Shown here in pieces: positions 10,204-21,285 of a DNA stretch of 64,000 nt; within the stretch, counting starts at the first letter, position 1; every line of letters starts with the position of its first letter. Source of the stretch: Stomoxys calcitrans. Lineage: Eukaryota > Arthropoda > Insecta > Diptera > Muscidae. The notes below the pieces were generated by a model. It saw nothing but the letters and a program-made list of their open reading frames with translations, was not told the origin of the DNA and searched no databases. The DNA is taken from contig NC_081553.1 in NCBI RefSeq assembly GCF_963082655.1, positions 59,905,571 through 59,969,570 of the forward strand, written 5' to 3'. Position numbers and translations under genes: made by a program.

Positions 10204-10690
10204 TGCAATCAAAACATTTATGAATGGAACTCGATTTCGTTCATATAGCCATTGCGGGCACGTTTGCGTTTGTCAATACGTTGAACCAAATTTTCGATGA
10301 ATCGGTGACACAATTCAGCCGAAACGGTCGCTATCTCCCGTTTAAGGTTGGCTCTAAGCTCTTCCAATGTCGTCGTCTTGTTGGATTTGACGTATGCTGG
10401 GCCATTTCCTGATCAAACTAACTCTTCAATAAATCGATTGTAACGTGTGCTGTGTGGCTTGGTGCACCGTGCTTTTGAAACCACATGTTGTCCAGTTCCA
10501 TATCTTCCAATTCAGGCCAAAAATATTCGGTGAACATGGTGCGGTAGCGTTGTCCATTCACGTTTACGTGACGTTTGGCTTCGTCGACGAAGAAGTATGT
10601 CCCAATGACGACGCCGGCATGAAAACTGCACCAAAAAGTTTAGTTTTTTGTGGACGAAGTGTTGATTCTTGAGGCATAGGTCGATTTGCC
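10204..10690 (-). pseudogene. DD41D-like transposase relic, central and C-terminal parts
   Basis: The minus strand reads 'GVVIGTYFFVDEAKRHVNVNGQR', 'YFWPELEDMELDNMWFQ' and 'GAPSHTAHVTIDLL', the second-aspartate block of an IS630-Tc1-mariner transposase. The aspartate of the expected QQDGA wording is changed (QKHGA). The sequence then jumps to the C-terminal 'RANLKREI' region. The first-aspartate block and the third acidic residue are missing, so the protein would be inactive. Its wording is close to, but distinct from, the gene at 31981-32710, so I take it as a separate, older copy. Confidence 0.75.
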
Positions 10691-10739
10691 TATAAACATT
10701 CCATTAGAGAACATTGAGGATACTCCTCTCATATAAAGA

Positions 10740-10955
10740 ATTAAAACTAAGCTCAATGATAAGGGGATTCGTTTTCATTGGCGGTCCAAATGGCGCGCAG
10801 CAGAGAAACACAACTTAGTAGAGAAGTTTTAGACGACTGACTACCTGAAAAATGACGCCAGCACCGCTGAAAAATTTTTCTGGGATTTTCTTCCCAGGAT
10901 TCGGTCCCAAGCTTTCATCGTCAATGAAAATGTGTTAAACGATGGCCTCCTTCAG
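10740..10955 (-). mobile_element. Ancient tRNA SINE copy, strongly diverged
   Basis: Recognisable 'agctcaatgataagggg', 'gaagttttagacgactgact', 'caccgctgaaaaatttttct' and 'atggcctcc' blocks, in the same order as the SINE at 8201-8524. The promoter boxes are decayed. It is much older than the copies at 8201, 19975 and 33748. Confidence 0.7.
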
Positions 10956-12060
10956 AGCATTTTGTTATTTTCTACCAGAGTCTCAATCGCATTTTCTAGA
11001 AAATTTCTTTAAAATTTGGTTTCTGATAAAACGAGCATCTCATAGCATTTTTTTAAATATTTTTTTTGAATACAACTTTGAGTCATATTAATTTTTTTAT
11101 TCTCTGTTTCAGCCATTTTCCGTTTACCCATCCTCTTTGGCCCATTGTGCAGTGGTAACCTCTCATCCCCAATCTCCCCGAAATGAACACAATCACTTAA
11201 GAAAATCACAATGTGACAAAGATGCCAAGAAAATGTTACGCGCACTTTTTATAGTCCCTTTTGGTTAACGGATACCACTGCGGTGGTATTTATGACCAAA
11301 AGATTTACGACATTCAAATGTTCAATGGCACTAAGACAACAAGTATCCCAATTTACTTATCGCAGACCAATGCTAAGATCTCCACAAAGCCAGGCACAAC
11401 ATCTCCAGAAGGAAGGTAGTGGCGGTAAGTTGGCTTAATTTCAAAATTGACCTCGTTACACAGCATAGGAAGGCAAATTTCATTTCTCCTACCCAAGACC
11501 AAAGTTGCCAACATAAGGAATGGCTCTATACCACCCCACCAAAATAAGGTCGGTCGGTCGGATGTGCGATAAAAAAAAGTGAAAAAGTATGGCAAATTGG
11601 CTTAATTTCTTTTTAATTTGCTCCCTCTTGATTGTGTCGAATCCACCGTTAGTCTGGCAAAGTGGCCAGAGCAATATTGTCGACCTTTTCTATAAAAAAA
11701 ATGCCAAAGAAATTCAATTTACTTAAAAAGCCACTGCTGAAAGTAGGAAATTCTTTGGCATTTTTCTTAAGGTTTCTTCTGTTAAACCAAATGCATTAAA
11801 GCGGCTAAGGTTGTTATGAAGGACTAAAGTTTATAAAAAGAGGTGAAAAGTACTTTACTTTTACTTTGAATATGAAACGGGGGAAGGTGAACGGAGTGGA
11901 ACTGAGATGAACAAATAATTCAATTTAGATTTTTTAAGGCTATAAGGAAATTATATTCGTAAGAGAACAGTGGAAACTTTCTACAAAAATGAAATTTAGA
12001 ACATGTTTTTAGGTAAAATATCTTAAAAAAAAAAAAAACAAAAAATATATATAAAAAAAA
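10956..12060. other. Non-repetitive island, no gene seen
   Basis: About 1.1 kb of AT-rich sequence with A-runs (12029-12063). Minus-strand frames at 11009-11674 overlap each other and show no recognisable domain, so I do not call them. Confidence 0.5.
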
Positions 12061-13404
12061 AAACAAGAGAAAGCGTGCTAAGTTCGGCCGGGCCGAATCT
12101 TATATACCCTCCACCATGGATCGCATTTGCCGAGTTCTTTTCCCGACAACTCTTCTCAGGCAAAAACAAAAAAGGATATAAGAAAAGATTTGATCTGCTA
12201 TTAGAGCGATATCAAGATATGGTCCGGTTTGGACCACAATTAAATTATATGTTGGAGACCTGTGTAAAATGTCAGCCAAATCGAATAAGAATTGCGCCCT
12301 TTGGGGGTTCATAAAGTAAAATAAAGAGATCGATTTATATGGGAGCTGTATCAGGCCATAGACCCATTCTGACCATAATAAACACGTATGTTGATGGTCA
12401 TGAGAGGATCCGTTGTACAAAATTTCAGGCTAATCGGATAATAATTGCGCCCTCTAGAGGCTCAAGAAGTCAAGATCATAGATCGGTTTATATGGCACCT
12501 ATATCAGGTTATGAACCGATTTGAACCTTATTCGACACAGTTGTTGAAAGTAAGAATAAAATACATCCAGCAAAATTTCAGCCAAATCGGATAGGAATTG
12601 CGCCCTCTAGAACCTCTAGAAGTCAAGTCCACAGATCGGTTTATATGACTGCTATATCAGGTTATGAACCGAATTGAACCTTATTTGACACAGTTGTTGA
12701 AAGTAGGAATAAAATACATCACGCAAAATTTTAGCCAAATCGGATAGGAATCGCGCCCTCTAGAAGCTCAAGAAGTCAAGTCCCCAGATCTGTTTATATG
12801 ACAGCTATATCAGGTTGTGGACCGACTTGAACCATGCTTGGCACAGTTGTTGAATATCATAACAAAACACGTCGTGCAAAATTTCAATCCAATCGGTTAA
12901 GAATTGCGCCCTCTAGAGGCTCAAGAAGTCAAGACCCAAGATCGGTTTATATGGCAGCTATATCAGGTTATGGACCGATTTGAACCATACTTGGCAGAGT
13001 TGTTGCAAATCATAACAAAACATGTCGTGCAAAATTTCATTTCAATCGTATAAGAATTGCGCCCTCTAGAGGCTCAAGAAGTCAAGACCCAAGATCGGTT
13101 TATATGGCAGCTATATCAAAACATGGACCGATATGGCCCATTTACAATACCAACCGACCTACACTAATAAGAAGTATTTTTGCAAAATTTCAAGCGGCTA
13201 GCTGTACTTCTTCGGAAGTTAGCGTGTTTTCGACAGGCAGACGGACGGACGGACAGACGGACGGACAGACGGACAGACGGACGGACAGACGGACGGTCGG
13301 ACGGACGGACATGACTAGATCGACATAAAATGTCGCGACGATCAAGAATATATATACTTTATGGGGTCTCAGACGAATATTTCAAGTAGTTAAGGAGGGT
13401 ATAA
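12061..13404 (+). mobile_element. DINE-type element, family A, complete
   Basis: Left end 'gcgtgctaagttcggccggg' with the palindrome AGTTCGGCCGGGCCGAAT, then 'taccctccaccatggatcgc'. Seven or so 153-bp units follow ('caagaagtcaagacccaaga', 'tatatggcagctatatcagg'). Then come the transition 'gaccgatatggcccatttac', the GTCY tract in complement (13230-13310), the AT core 'caagaatatatatacttta' and the right end near 13400. This is the reference copy for the family. Non-coding. It is followed directly by another element that starts with the same palindrome type. Confidence 0.9.
13230..13310. repeat. GGAC/AGAC microsatellite in DINE element
   Basis: Complement of the GTCY tract at the position where mini-me/DINE elements carry their proto-microsatellite. 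About 80 bases long. Confidence 0.9.
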
Positions 13405-15770
13405 AAATATAAACACGTAAAAAGGCATTAAGTTCGGCTGGGCCGACCTGTGGATACCCACCACATCTTATATTTAAAATTCAATTTGTGTTTGTTGGTT
13501 TGTTCCGTATAGACTCAAAAACGGCTGAACCGATTACCTTGAAATTTTCACAGATTGTGTAGGTTGGTGTGGAAGGATAAATCTGAATATAATTTTTTGA
13601 TATCGGGAGGTGGGCGGACCCTCCCCCTTACCCCAAAAGTACTACCCAAAAATAAAAGTGGACCGATCGGGGCAATATGGGATTCAAATGAAAGGTATTC
13701 GAGAGAAGAGAACGAATTTCATAATAAAAGTTGGATCCAAGTACCTAGGGAGCCGCCTCAGTCACAAAACCCCTTAAAATAGGTTTATTTGATGATCATG
13801 ACAATATGGGACTCAAATGAAAGGTACTCGGAAATAGGAATAGTCTTTATAATTGATTGATAACGGGAGGAGGCGGACCCTCCACCCCTACCCTAAAAAC
13901 ATCACCCAAAATCAAAAATGGACCGATAATGACAACATGGGTATCAAATGAAAATTATGCGGAAGTAGATAACGAATCTTGCATACAAGTTCATGTCGAA
14001 GTATAGGGGGTCCCCCACCCCCACAAAAATGCCCAAAATGGGCACATTCGCCAATCACGAATATATGGGACTCGGTTTGTTTGTTCTGTATAGACTAAAA
14101 AACGGCAGAACCGATTTTCTCGAAATTTTCGCATATTGTGTAGGTTGGTCTGGAAGGAAACATAGGCTCTATAGTTTGTCGGTATCGGATGGGGGACAGA
14201 CCCTCCCCCTTATGCCAAAAACACAACCCAAAATCAAAAGTGGACCGATCGGGACAATATAGGTATCAAATGAAAGGTATTGGAGAGTGGAATACGAATA
14301 TTGTATTAAAATTTGAGTCCAAGTACCCAGCGGGCCGACCCAACCCCAAGACTCCATCAAACAGACATATTGGACGTTCACTTCAATATGGGTCTCAAAT
14401 GAAAGGTTTTTGGGAGTAGATTTCGAATCGGCCAGACAAAATCAGATTGAAGTGTTGGGGGTCATCCTACCAAAAATGCGGATATATGGGACTTGGTTTG
14501 TTTGTTCCGTATAGACAGAACCGTTTTTCTCCAAATTTTCGCATATTGTGTAGGAAACATAGGCTATATAAATTTTGGTATCGGAAAGGGGACGGACCCT
14601 CCCCCTTATGACAAAAACACAACTCAAAATTAAAAGTGGACCGATCGGGACAATATAGGTATCAAATGATAGGTATTGGAGAGTGGAATACGAATATTGT
14701 TTTAAAATTTGCGTCTAAGTACCCATCGGGCCGCCCCAACCCCAAAACTCCCCCAAACACACATATTGGACGTTCACTTCAATATGGGGCTCAAATGAAA
14801 GGTATTCGGGAGTAGATTTCGAATCAGATGGAAGTATAGGGGGTCACGCCACCTCACAAAAACGCCATTAGACCCATTATGGCTATAAGATACTTGGCAG
14901 AACCGATTTTCTTAACATTTTCATAGATTGTGTCCGTTTGTTTGTGTAGGCTATATAATTTTTAGATATCGGGTGGAGGCGGACCCTCCCCCTTATCCCC
15001 AAAAACGCCACCCATAACCGAAAGGTGTCCGATGGGCACAATAAGGGAATCAAATGAAAGGTATTGGAGACCAGAAAACGAATATGGTATTAAAAATTTG
15101 GTTCCAAGTACCCAGCGGACTCCTCAACCACAAAACCCCTCCAAAACATATATATTCTAAGTTCATGTCAATATGGAACTCAAATGAAAAGCATTAGGCA
15201 GTAGATTACAAATATGGCATACAACAATAGGTCCAAGTAATGGGAGGTCGCCCACCCCCAAATATCCCCAAATGGGCATATTAGCCGACCATCGGTATAT
15301 GCGACTAAAATTAAAGGTATTAAGGAGTAGATTACGAATATGACATTAAAATATGCGTTCAATTTAAGGTGGCGCTTTTCCTTTTAAAGATACGTCAAAT
15401 GGGTTATTTGACCCCTTACGACAATATGGGACTCAAATGAAAGGTTTTTGGGAGTAGAAAACGAATTTGATATCCAATTTTGGAGTCAAGCGTTTTGGAG
15501 TACGCCCTAAAACACCCCTTAAACTGAACTTCATTTCCATGGGGAATAAAGAACAAATTTGATATCTATTTTCAGTGCAAAGTACCGGTGGCCTCCCCAG
15601 CCTCAAAACACCCTCCAAACGGTTCATATTTACCGCCCATGGCAATATGGGTCTCAAATTAAAGGGATTTGGATGTGTTTGGAACGAATTTGATATCAAT
15701 ATTTAAGTCGAATTATCTAATGGGCCATCCCTCCCCTAAAAAGCATTTTTCATTACCCTAATTTTTAAAA
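13405..15770 (+). mobile_element. Family D element, long, with DINE-like left end
   Basis: It starts 'aaggcattaagttcggctgg', the same terminal palindrome type as the DINE families, followed by 'ggatacccaccacat'. The body is different: about fifteen ~129-bp units with 'acaatatgggactcaaatga' and G-rich 'cggaccctccccctta' segments. The leader-like block 'ggtttgtttgttccgtatag' recurs near 13495, 14072 and 14495, so parts of the body have been duplicated together with it. Non-coding. The right boundary near 15770 is approximate. Confidence 0.75.
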
Positions 15771-15774
15771 ACAC

Positions 15775-16055
15775 CAGGAACCGAGCAGGGGCATAGTTCT
15801 CACACATTAATGAATGCTTTCCCATTCAAGTTTAAACTTTGTGATAAGGAACCTTTTTTTATAGCCGAGTCCGAACGGCATCCCGCAGAGCGATACCTCT
15901 CTGGGGAAAATTTTTTAAATCACCATGCATTGCATTATTCTTCGCAAATGTCGCAAACATTAAGTGGGGATAACCACCGCTATGTCCGATGTTTTCGCCA
16001 GTATTGGAATGCGTTCAGCGTCATAGGCTACAATGGCCAGAATTCGATATCAGCA
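15775..16055 (-). mobile_element. tRNA SINE, degenerate copy
   Basis: Shows the SINE body in complement ('aatgaatgctttcccattca', 'gccgagtccgaacggc', 'aaccaccgct', 'gcgttcagcgtcataggc'). The A box and most of the B box are lost at about 16035-16055. The open frame at 15810-16130 is a chance frame over it. Confidence 0.75.
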
Positions 16056-16135
16056 TTCAGGGCGAAGTGTACCCACCCTAAGAGAGTTAAAGAAGGCGAA
16101 GCGAAGCGGGCCGGGTTCAGCTTGTATTAAATAAA

Positions 16136-16706
16136 AATAGCAGCAAAAGTGTGCTAAGTTCGGCCGGGCCGAATCTTGGGGACCCACCACCATGGATTCT
16201 GCTAAAAATTTATACAAAAAAAAAAATTTTTGAATGGCATAATTTTATTCTACCTACCAAACTGTTGTGAAACCAGCAAAAATTAAAGCTTCCAAGACCG
16301 AACAAGAATAATCGAGGGACTGGTTTATATGGGAGCTATATCCGGCTGTACACTGACTTGGACCGAAATTTTAACAGTTGTTGGAAGCCGTAACGGAATA
16401 CCGCATGCAAAATTTCAGCCCAATCGGACAAAAATTGTGGCTTCCAGGGGCTTAAGAAGTCAAATCGGGAGATAGGTTTTTGGGGGAGCTACATCAGGTT
16501 ATAGACCGATTTGAAGCGTACTTAGCACAGTTGTTGAAGGTCAGAACCGAAACACATATGCGAAATTTCGGACAAAAAAAATCGGACAAAAATTGCGGCT
16601 TGTAAGGGCTCAAGAGGTCAAATCTGGAGATCGGTTTGTATGGCAGCTTTATCTAAATCTACATCCATATGGCCCATTTGCCTAACGACCTACATAAATA
16701 AGAAGT
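16136..16706 (+). mobile_element. DINE-type element (family C-like), left part
   Basis: Left end 'gtgtgctaagttcggccggg', then 'gacccaccaccatgg', followed by three units with 'gttatagaccgatttgaagc'. Interrupted by the SINE at 16707-16977, and it resumes at 16978-17085 with the AT core and the tail 'aaacggaatgactggatcag'. Confidence 0.75.
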
Positions 16707-16977
16707 AAATGCAAATTTTGCCCATGAACCACATGGGCACATGGGCTAACTTCTCACATATCAATGAGTGCAGTCTGATTCAAGTTTAAGCTCAATGATA
16801 AGGGACCTCCTTTTTATATCCGAGTCCGAACGTCGTGCCGCAGTGCCTCACAAATGTTGCCAGCATTAGGAGGGGAAAACAACCGCTTCTTTTTTTTCTG
16901 ATGGTCTCGCCAAGATTCGAACCAAGGCGTTCAGCGTCATAGGCGGGCATGCTAACCTCTGCGCTACGGTGGCCTCC
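16707..16977 (-). mobile_element. tRNA-derived SINE inside a DINE element
   Basis: Complement of the SINE with B box ('aagattcgaacc' in complement, slightly mutated) and A box ('acctctgcgctacggtgg'). It is missing about 50 internal bases around 16845. Inserted in the DINE element of 16136-17085, so it is younger than that element. Confidence 0.88.
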
Positions 16978-17085
16978 AGTGGACTCAGAACGTCGAGACG
17001 ATCAAGAATTTATATACCCATGAGGTCTTAGTGGAATATTACGAGGTGTTACAAACGGAATGACTGGATCAGTATATCCCCATCC
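16978..17085 (+). mobile_element. DINE-type element, right end, continuation
   Basis: 'gacgatcaagaatttatata', 'catgaggtctta' and 'ttacaaacggaatgac' give the standard DINE right-end order, continuing the element split by the SINE. Confidence 0.75.
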
Positions 17086-18280
17086 GATGGTTCATATGTA
17101 CTGGAGGATAATCTGATTTGGCCCAAATTTCTTCATGAAAAAAGTCCCATAAAAGATTAAATGAGCCCAAAAAGTTTTGCTTTTGTTCTCCATATACCTG
17201 TTTGGGGCATATATTCATATCGCATTTGGGGTGTAATCTCCTGGGGCCAAATTTTATACCAGCAGAATTTGAATCTAATATCCAAATTTGGGGCAAAGTT
17301 TCACAGAAATTTCTTCAAAAGCCCAACAACAAAACCACTGTTCAGATAATTCCCCCTCCAGAAATGCCCTACCTCCTTCACCTACATTCAAACAAGGTGG
17401 AATTGGAAAATTAAAAAAGTCACAACAACAAAATAAAAAGCATTAAATGAAAAAAAAAATGTATAACGTCTTTTCCCTCTTATTTTCCTTAACACAATAA
17501 GCGGGAATAGAAAAAAGTCCAGCGTTAATGTGTCACACGCATATTTTATTAAAGAAAAAAAAAAATCCAAAAGGGAGCCCACCACCGCCAATAACAACAA
17601 AACAAAAAGCGCTAAAAGCCATCATCATCCGGTATCAATTGCCTCAGAGAACAACAACAACAACAATAACACCCATGACACAATAAAAAGGTGGTCGATG
17701 GTCGTCCATACGGCGGCGGTGTACATTTTCTTTTTTCGCTTAATGGAAATAATTACAAGGACCACACAGAAGGGAGTCCTTCCGTTGTTTTCTCTTTGGG
17801 CACTTACCGGGTCATACTTCACCGTAAAGACGAAGAATGCATCACCACATCGCGTAGCGCGTATACGGCATGGACTCTAAAGTATTTCCCTTCTAATCCA
17901 GCCGAATTATTAGAGAAAATTACCTTTTTTGCAACGCCACAGGATATACACAGCGACATCACGTTGGTGCTGCTTGTGCGCTGCGGGTGTAAATGTTTCT
18001 GCTTTTTGTCATCTAAAATGAAACTTTTGTTGGACAGAATCGCCAAATGGAATGGTGGAAGCAAAAAAAAAAAAAAAAAATAACCTTCTTTTTCGGCTTT
18101 ATTTAGCCCAAACAAATTCTGAAGTTGTTCGTGTTTTCGTTTAATGAAAAGGACACTTTTATTTCAATATACAGGCGCTGTTGTTGTGTTAATGTTGACA
18201 AAGCTTTTGATTTTGACACTGTAAAAAAAAAAAAAATTTTAACATGATTATCAAAAAATGTTGCTATAATTTAGCAAAAA
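17086..18280. other. Non-repetitive island with short CAA runs; one unexplained 130-codon frame
   Basis: Unique sequence with CAA/AAC runs near 17595 and 17655-17672 and A-runs at 17555-17567 and 18063-18080. A plus-strand frame at 17691-18083 runs 130 codons and ends in a lysine run encoded by the A-run. It has no recognisable domain and overlaps minus-strand frames of similar length. I do not call it as a gene. See findings. Confidence 0.45.
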
Positions 18281-19815
18281 TAAGTAAAAGCATGCTAAGT
18301 TCGGCCGGGCTGAATGTTATGTACCCTCCACCATGGATCGCATTTGTCAAGTCCTTTTCCCGGTATCTCTTTTTAGGCCAACAAAGCATACAACAAAATA
18401 ATTGCTATTGCTATTGGAGCTATATCAATTTATGGTCCATAATTCATATATAGAAAGTAATGGGAGAAGCCTTTGTACAAAGCTTCATTCAAATCGGATA
18501 ATAACTGCGCCCTCTAGAGGCTCAAGAAGTCAAGACCCCAGATCGGTTTATATAGCAGCTATATCGGGGTATATACAGATTTGAACCACACTTATCACAG
18601 TAGTTGGATGTCATAACAACAAACGCCGTGCAAAATTTCAGCCAAATCGGATAAAAATTGCGCCCTCTAGAGGCTCAAGAAGTCAAGACCCCAGATCGTT
18701 TTATATGACAGCTATATCATGTTATGAACCTATTTCAACCATACTTAGCACAGTTAATGGGAGCCATAACAAAACACATCTTGCAAAATTTTAGCCAAAT
18801 CGGATAATAATTGCGCCCTCTAGAGGCTCAAGAAGTCAAGACCCAAGATCGGTTTATATGGCAGCTATATCAGGTTATGGACCGATTCGAACCATACTGG
18901 GCGCAGTTGTTGGATATCATAACAAAACACCCCATGCAAAATTTCAGCCAAATCGGATAATAATTGCGCCCTCTAGAGGCTCAAGAAGTCAAGATCCCAG
19001 ATCGGTTTATATGACAGCTATATCCGGTTATAGACCTATTTCAACCATACTCAGCAAAAATGTTGTAAACCATAAACGAACAAAATTTCCTCCTGCAAAA
19101 TTTCAACCAAATTGGATTAGAATTGCGCCCTCTAGTGCCTCAAGAAGTCAAGATCCAAGATGGGTTTATATGACAGCTATATCAGGTTATGGACCGATTT
19201 GAACCATACAAAGCACAGTAGTTGGAAGTCATAAGAAAACACGTCATGCTAAATTTTAGCCAAATCGGATAATAATTGCGCCCTCTAGAGGCTCAAGAAG
19301 TCAAGATCCAGGATCGGATTATATGGCAGCGTATGATCTATAGGGGATCGATGTATCAAGCTATAGACCGATTCAGACCATATTTGACAAGTATGTTGAA
19401 GGTCATGGGAGCGAGTCGTTGTACATAATTTCAGCCAAATCGGATAAGAATTGCGCCCTCTAGTGGCTCAAGAAGTCAAGATTCTAGATCGGTTTATGTT
19501 ACAGCTACATCAGGTTTATATGGCAGCTATGTCAAAACATGGGCCGATATGGCCCATTTACAATCCCAACCGACCTACACTAAAAAGAAGTATTTGTGGA
19601 AAATTTCAAGCGGCTCGCCTTACTCCTTCGAAAGTTTGCCTGCTTTCGACAGATAGACGGACAGACGGACGGACAGGGCTAGATCGACTTAATATTTCAT
19701 AACGATCAAGAAAATAAATACTTTATGGGGTCTTAGACGAATATTTCGAGCAGTTACAAACAGAATGAAGAAATTAGTATACCCCCATCCTATGATGGAG
19801 GGTATACAAATTTAA
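18281..19815 (+). mobile_element. DINE-type element, family A, complete
   Basis: Left end 'gcatgctaagttcggccggg' and 'taccctccaccatggatcgc', eight or so 153-bp units, the transition 'gggccgatatggcccattta', a short GTCY complement tract (19655-19678), the AT core, and the right end 'taccccccatcctatgatgg'-like near 19795. The 114-codon frame at 18858-19202 is one of two phases that stay open through the units. Non-coding. Confidence 0.88.
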
Positions 19816-19974
19816 CAGAAATATTTCATGTTAAAATTCGAGAGAGTGAGTTAGCAGGAGTAGGGAAGAGTGCGTGAGTGGGAATAAGAGAGACAGAGAG
19901 TGGCTGTATGAAAAAAGGCCCAAATGCAATAAAGCCCCAAACGGAAAATGAAATAAGACCCCAAACTTTTATAT
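19816..19974. repeat. Flank with short GCCCCAAA-type motif repeat
   Basis: It contains 'caataaagccccaaac' and 'aaataagaccccaaact', the same short motif found in both orientations at 20958-21285. The last 14 bases, CCAAACTTTTATAT (19961-19974), are the target duplication of the adjoining SINE. Confidence 0.55.
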
Positions 19975-20287
19975 TGCAAATTTTGCCCCTTGAACATTCC
20001 AGTAAGGAACAGAGGCAAACTTCTCACATAGCAATGAGTGCAGTCCGATTCAAGTTAAAGCTCAATGATAAGGGGCCTCTTTATTATAGCCGAGTCCGAA
20101 CGGCGTGCCAGAGTGCGACCCCTCTTTGAAGAGAAGTTTTATATGACATAGTACCTCACAAATGTTGCCAGCATTAGGAGGGGAAAACCACCGCTGAATA
20201 TTTTTCCTGATGGTCTCGTCAGGATTCGAACCCAGTCGTTCAGCGTCATAGACGGACATGCTAACCTCTGCGCTACGGTGGCCTCCA
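19975..20287 (-). mobile_element. tRNA-derived SINE, full length, exact target duplication
   Basis: Complement of the SINE with A box ('aacctctgcgctacggtgg') and B box ('ggattcgaaccc'). It is bounded by an exact 14-base duplication, CCAAACTTTTATAT at 19961-19974 and 20288-20301. Together with the copy at 8201 this fixes the element ends and its length of about 315-325 bases. Confidence 0.93.
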
Positions 20288-20301
20288 CCAAACTTTTATA
20301 T

Positions 20302-20957
20302 ATGATACAAAAACAAGCAAAAGCGTGTTAAGTTCGGCCAGGCCGAATCTTGGGAACCCACTACCAGCATAAATTAAAGCTTATAGGCACCGAACAAGAG
20401 TAATCGAGAGACTGGTTTACATAAGAGCTATATCAGGTTATAGACTGATTTGGACCGTATTTCGCACAGTTGTTGAAAGTCGTAACAGAACACCGCATGC
20501 AAAATTTCTGCCAAATCGGACAAAAATAGCGGCTTGTAAGGGCTCAAGGAGACAAATCGGCAGATCGGTTCATATGGGAGCTATACCAGGTTATAGACCG
20601 ATTTGGGCCGTACTCGGCGCAGTTGTTGGAAGTCATAACAGAAGACTACGTGCTAAATTTCAGCCCAATCGCACAAAAATTGCGGCTTCCAGGGGCTCAA
20701 GAAGTCAAAACGTGAGATCGGTATTTATGGGACCTAAATGTAAATCTGAACCGATATGGCCCATTTGAAATCCCCAGCGACCTACATCAATCTTATTTGT
20801 CTGTACAAAATTTTAAGCGTCTAGCTTTACGCGTTCGACCTTTATCGTGATTTCGACCGACAAGACGATCGAGAATATATATACTGTATAAGACCCCATA
20901 AAGTATATACAATATATTCTCGATCGTCTATATTTCGAGGTGTTATAAACGGAATGA
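20302..20957 (+). mobile_element. DINE-type element, short, complete ends
   Basis: Left end 'gcgtgttaagttcggccagg', then 'gaacccactaccagc', three units with 'ttatagaccgatttgggcc', and a right end with a partly duplicated AT core ('tatatactgtataagacccc' then 'aagtatatacaatatattct'). Starts just after the SINE target duplication. Confidence 0.8.
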
Positions 20958-21285
20958 CAACGATAATTGCACCTGTATTTCATTATATAGGGGCTTTATT
21001 TCATTTTAAATATTTGGGCTTTGTTTCGTATGAAATAAGACCCAAATTTGGATATGACATAAAGCCCCAAACCAAATTTTTGGTGGTTTATTTAGTTTTA
21101 CAAACTTCTAAACAAAAGCAGAGAGCAGTATATTTCGAAAGCTTTGCCGGACATAGGAAAATCGACTAGTTATTGGGATATTATTTCATTTTAAGGCTTT
21201 TTTTTAAATGGTATAATGCCCCAAATTTTCGGGTCTTATTTCATTTTAGTTTGGGTTGTTTCTTAATTTTGTTACGGCCCTATTT
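20958..21285. repeat. Unclassified AT-rich repeat with a ~79-bp palindrome
   Basis: Degenerate 20-25-base units built on GGGGCTTTATTTCATTTT in both orientations. From 20989 to 21067 two oppositely oriented runs form an imperfect palindrome that starts 'ggggctttatttcat' and ends 'atgacataaagcccc'. Motif copies also lie at 19905-19974 across the SINE and DINE insertions, so one host repeat was probably split. No coding sequence. Confidence 0.55.

Noticed and set aside
18858..19202. 114-codon frame
   Set aside because: Second open phase of the same 153-bp DINE unit; not a gene.
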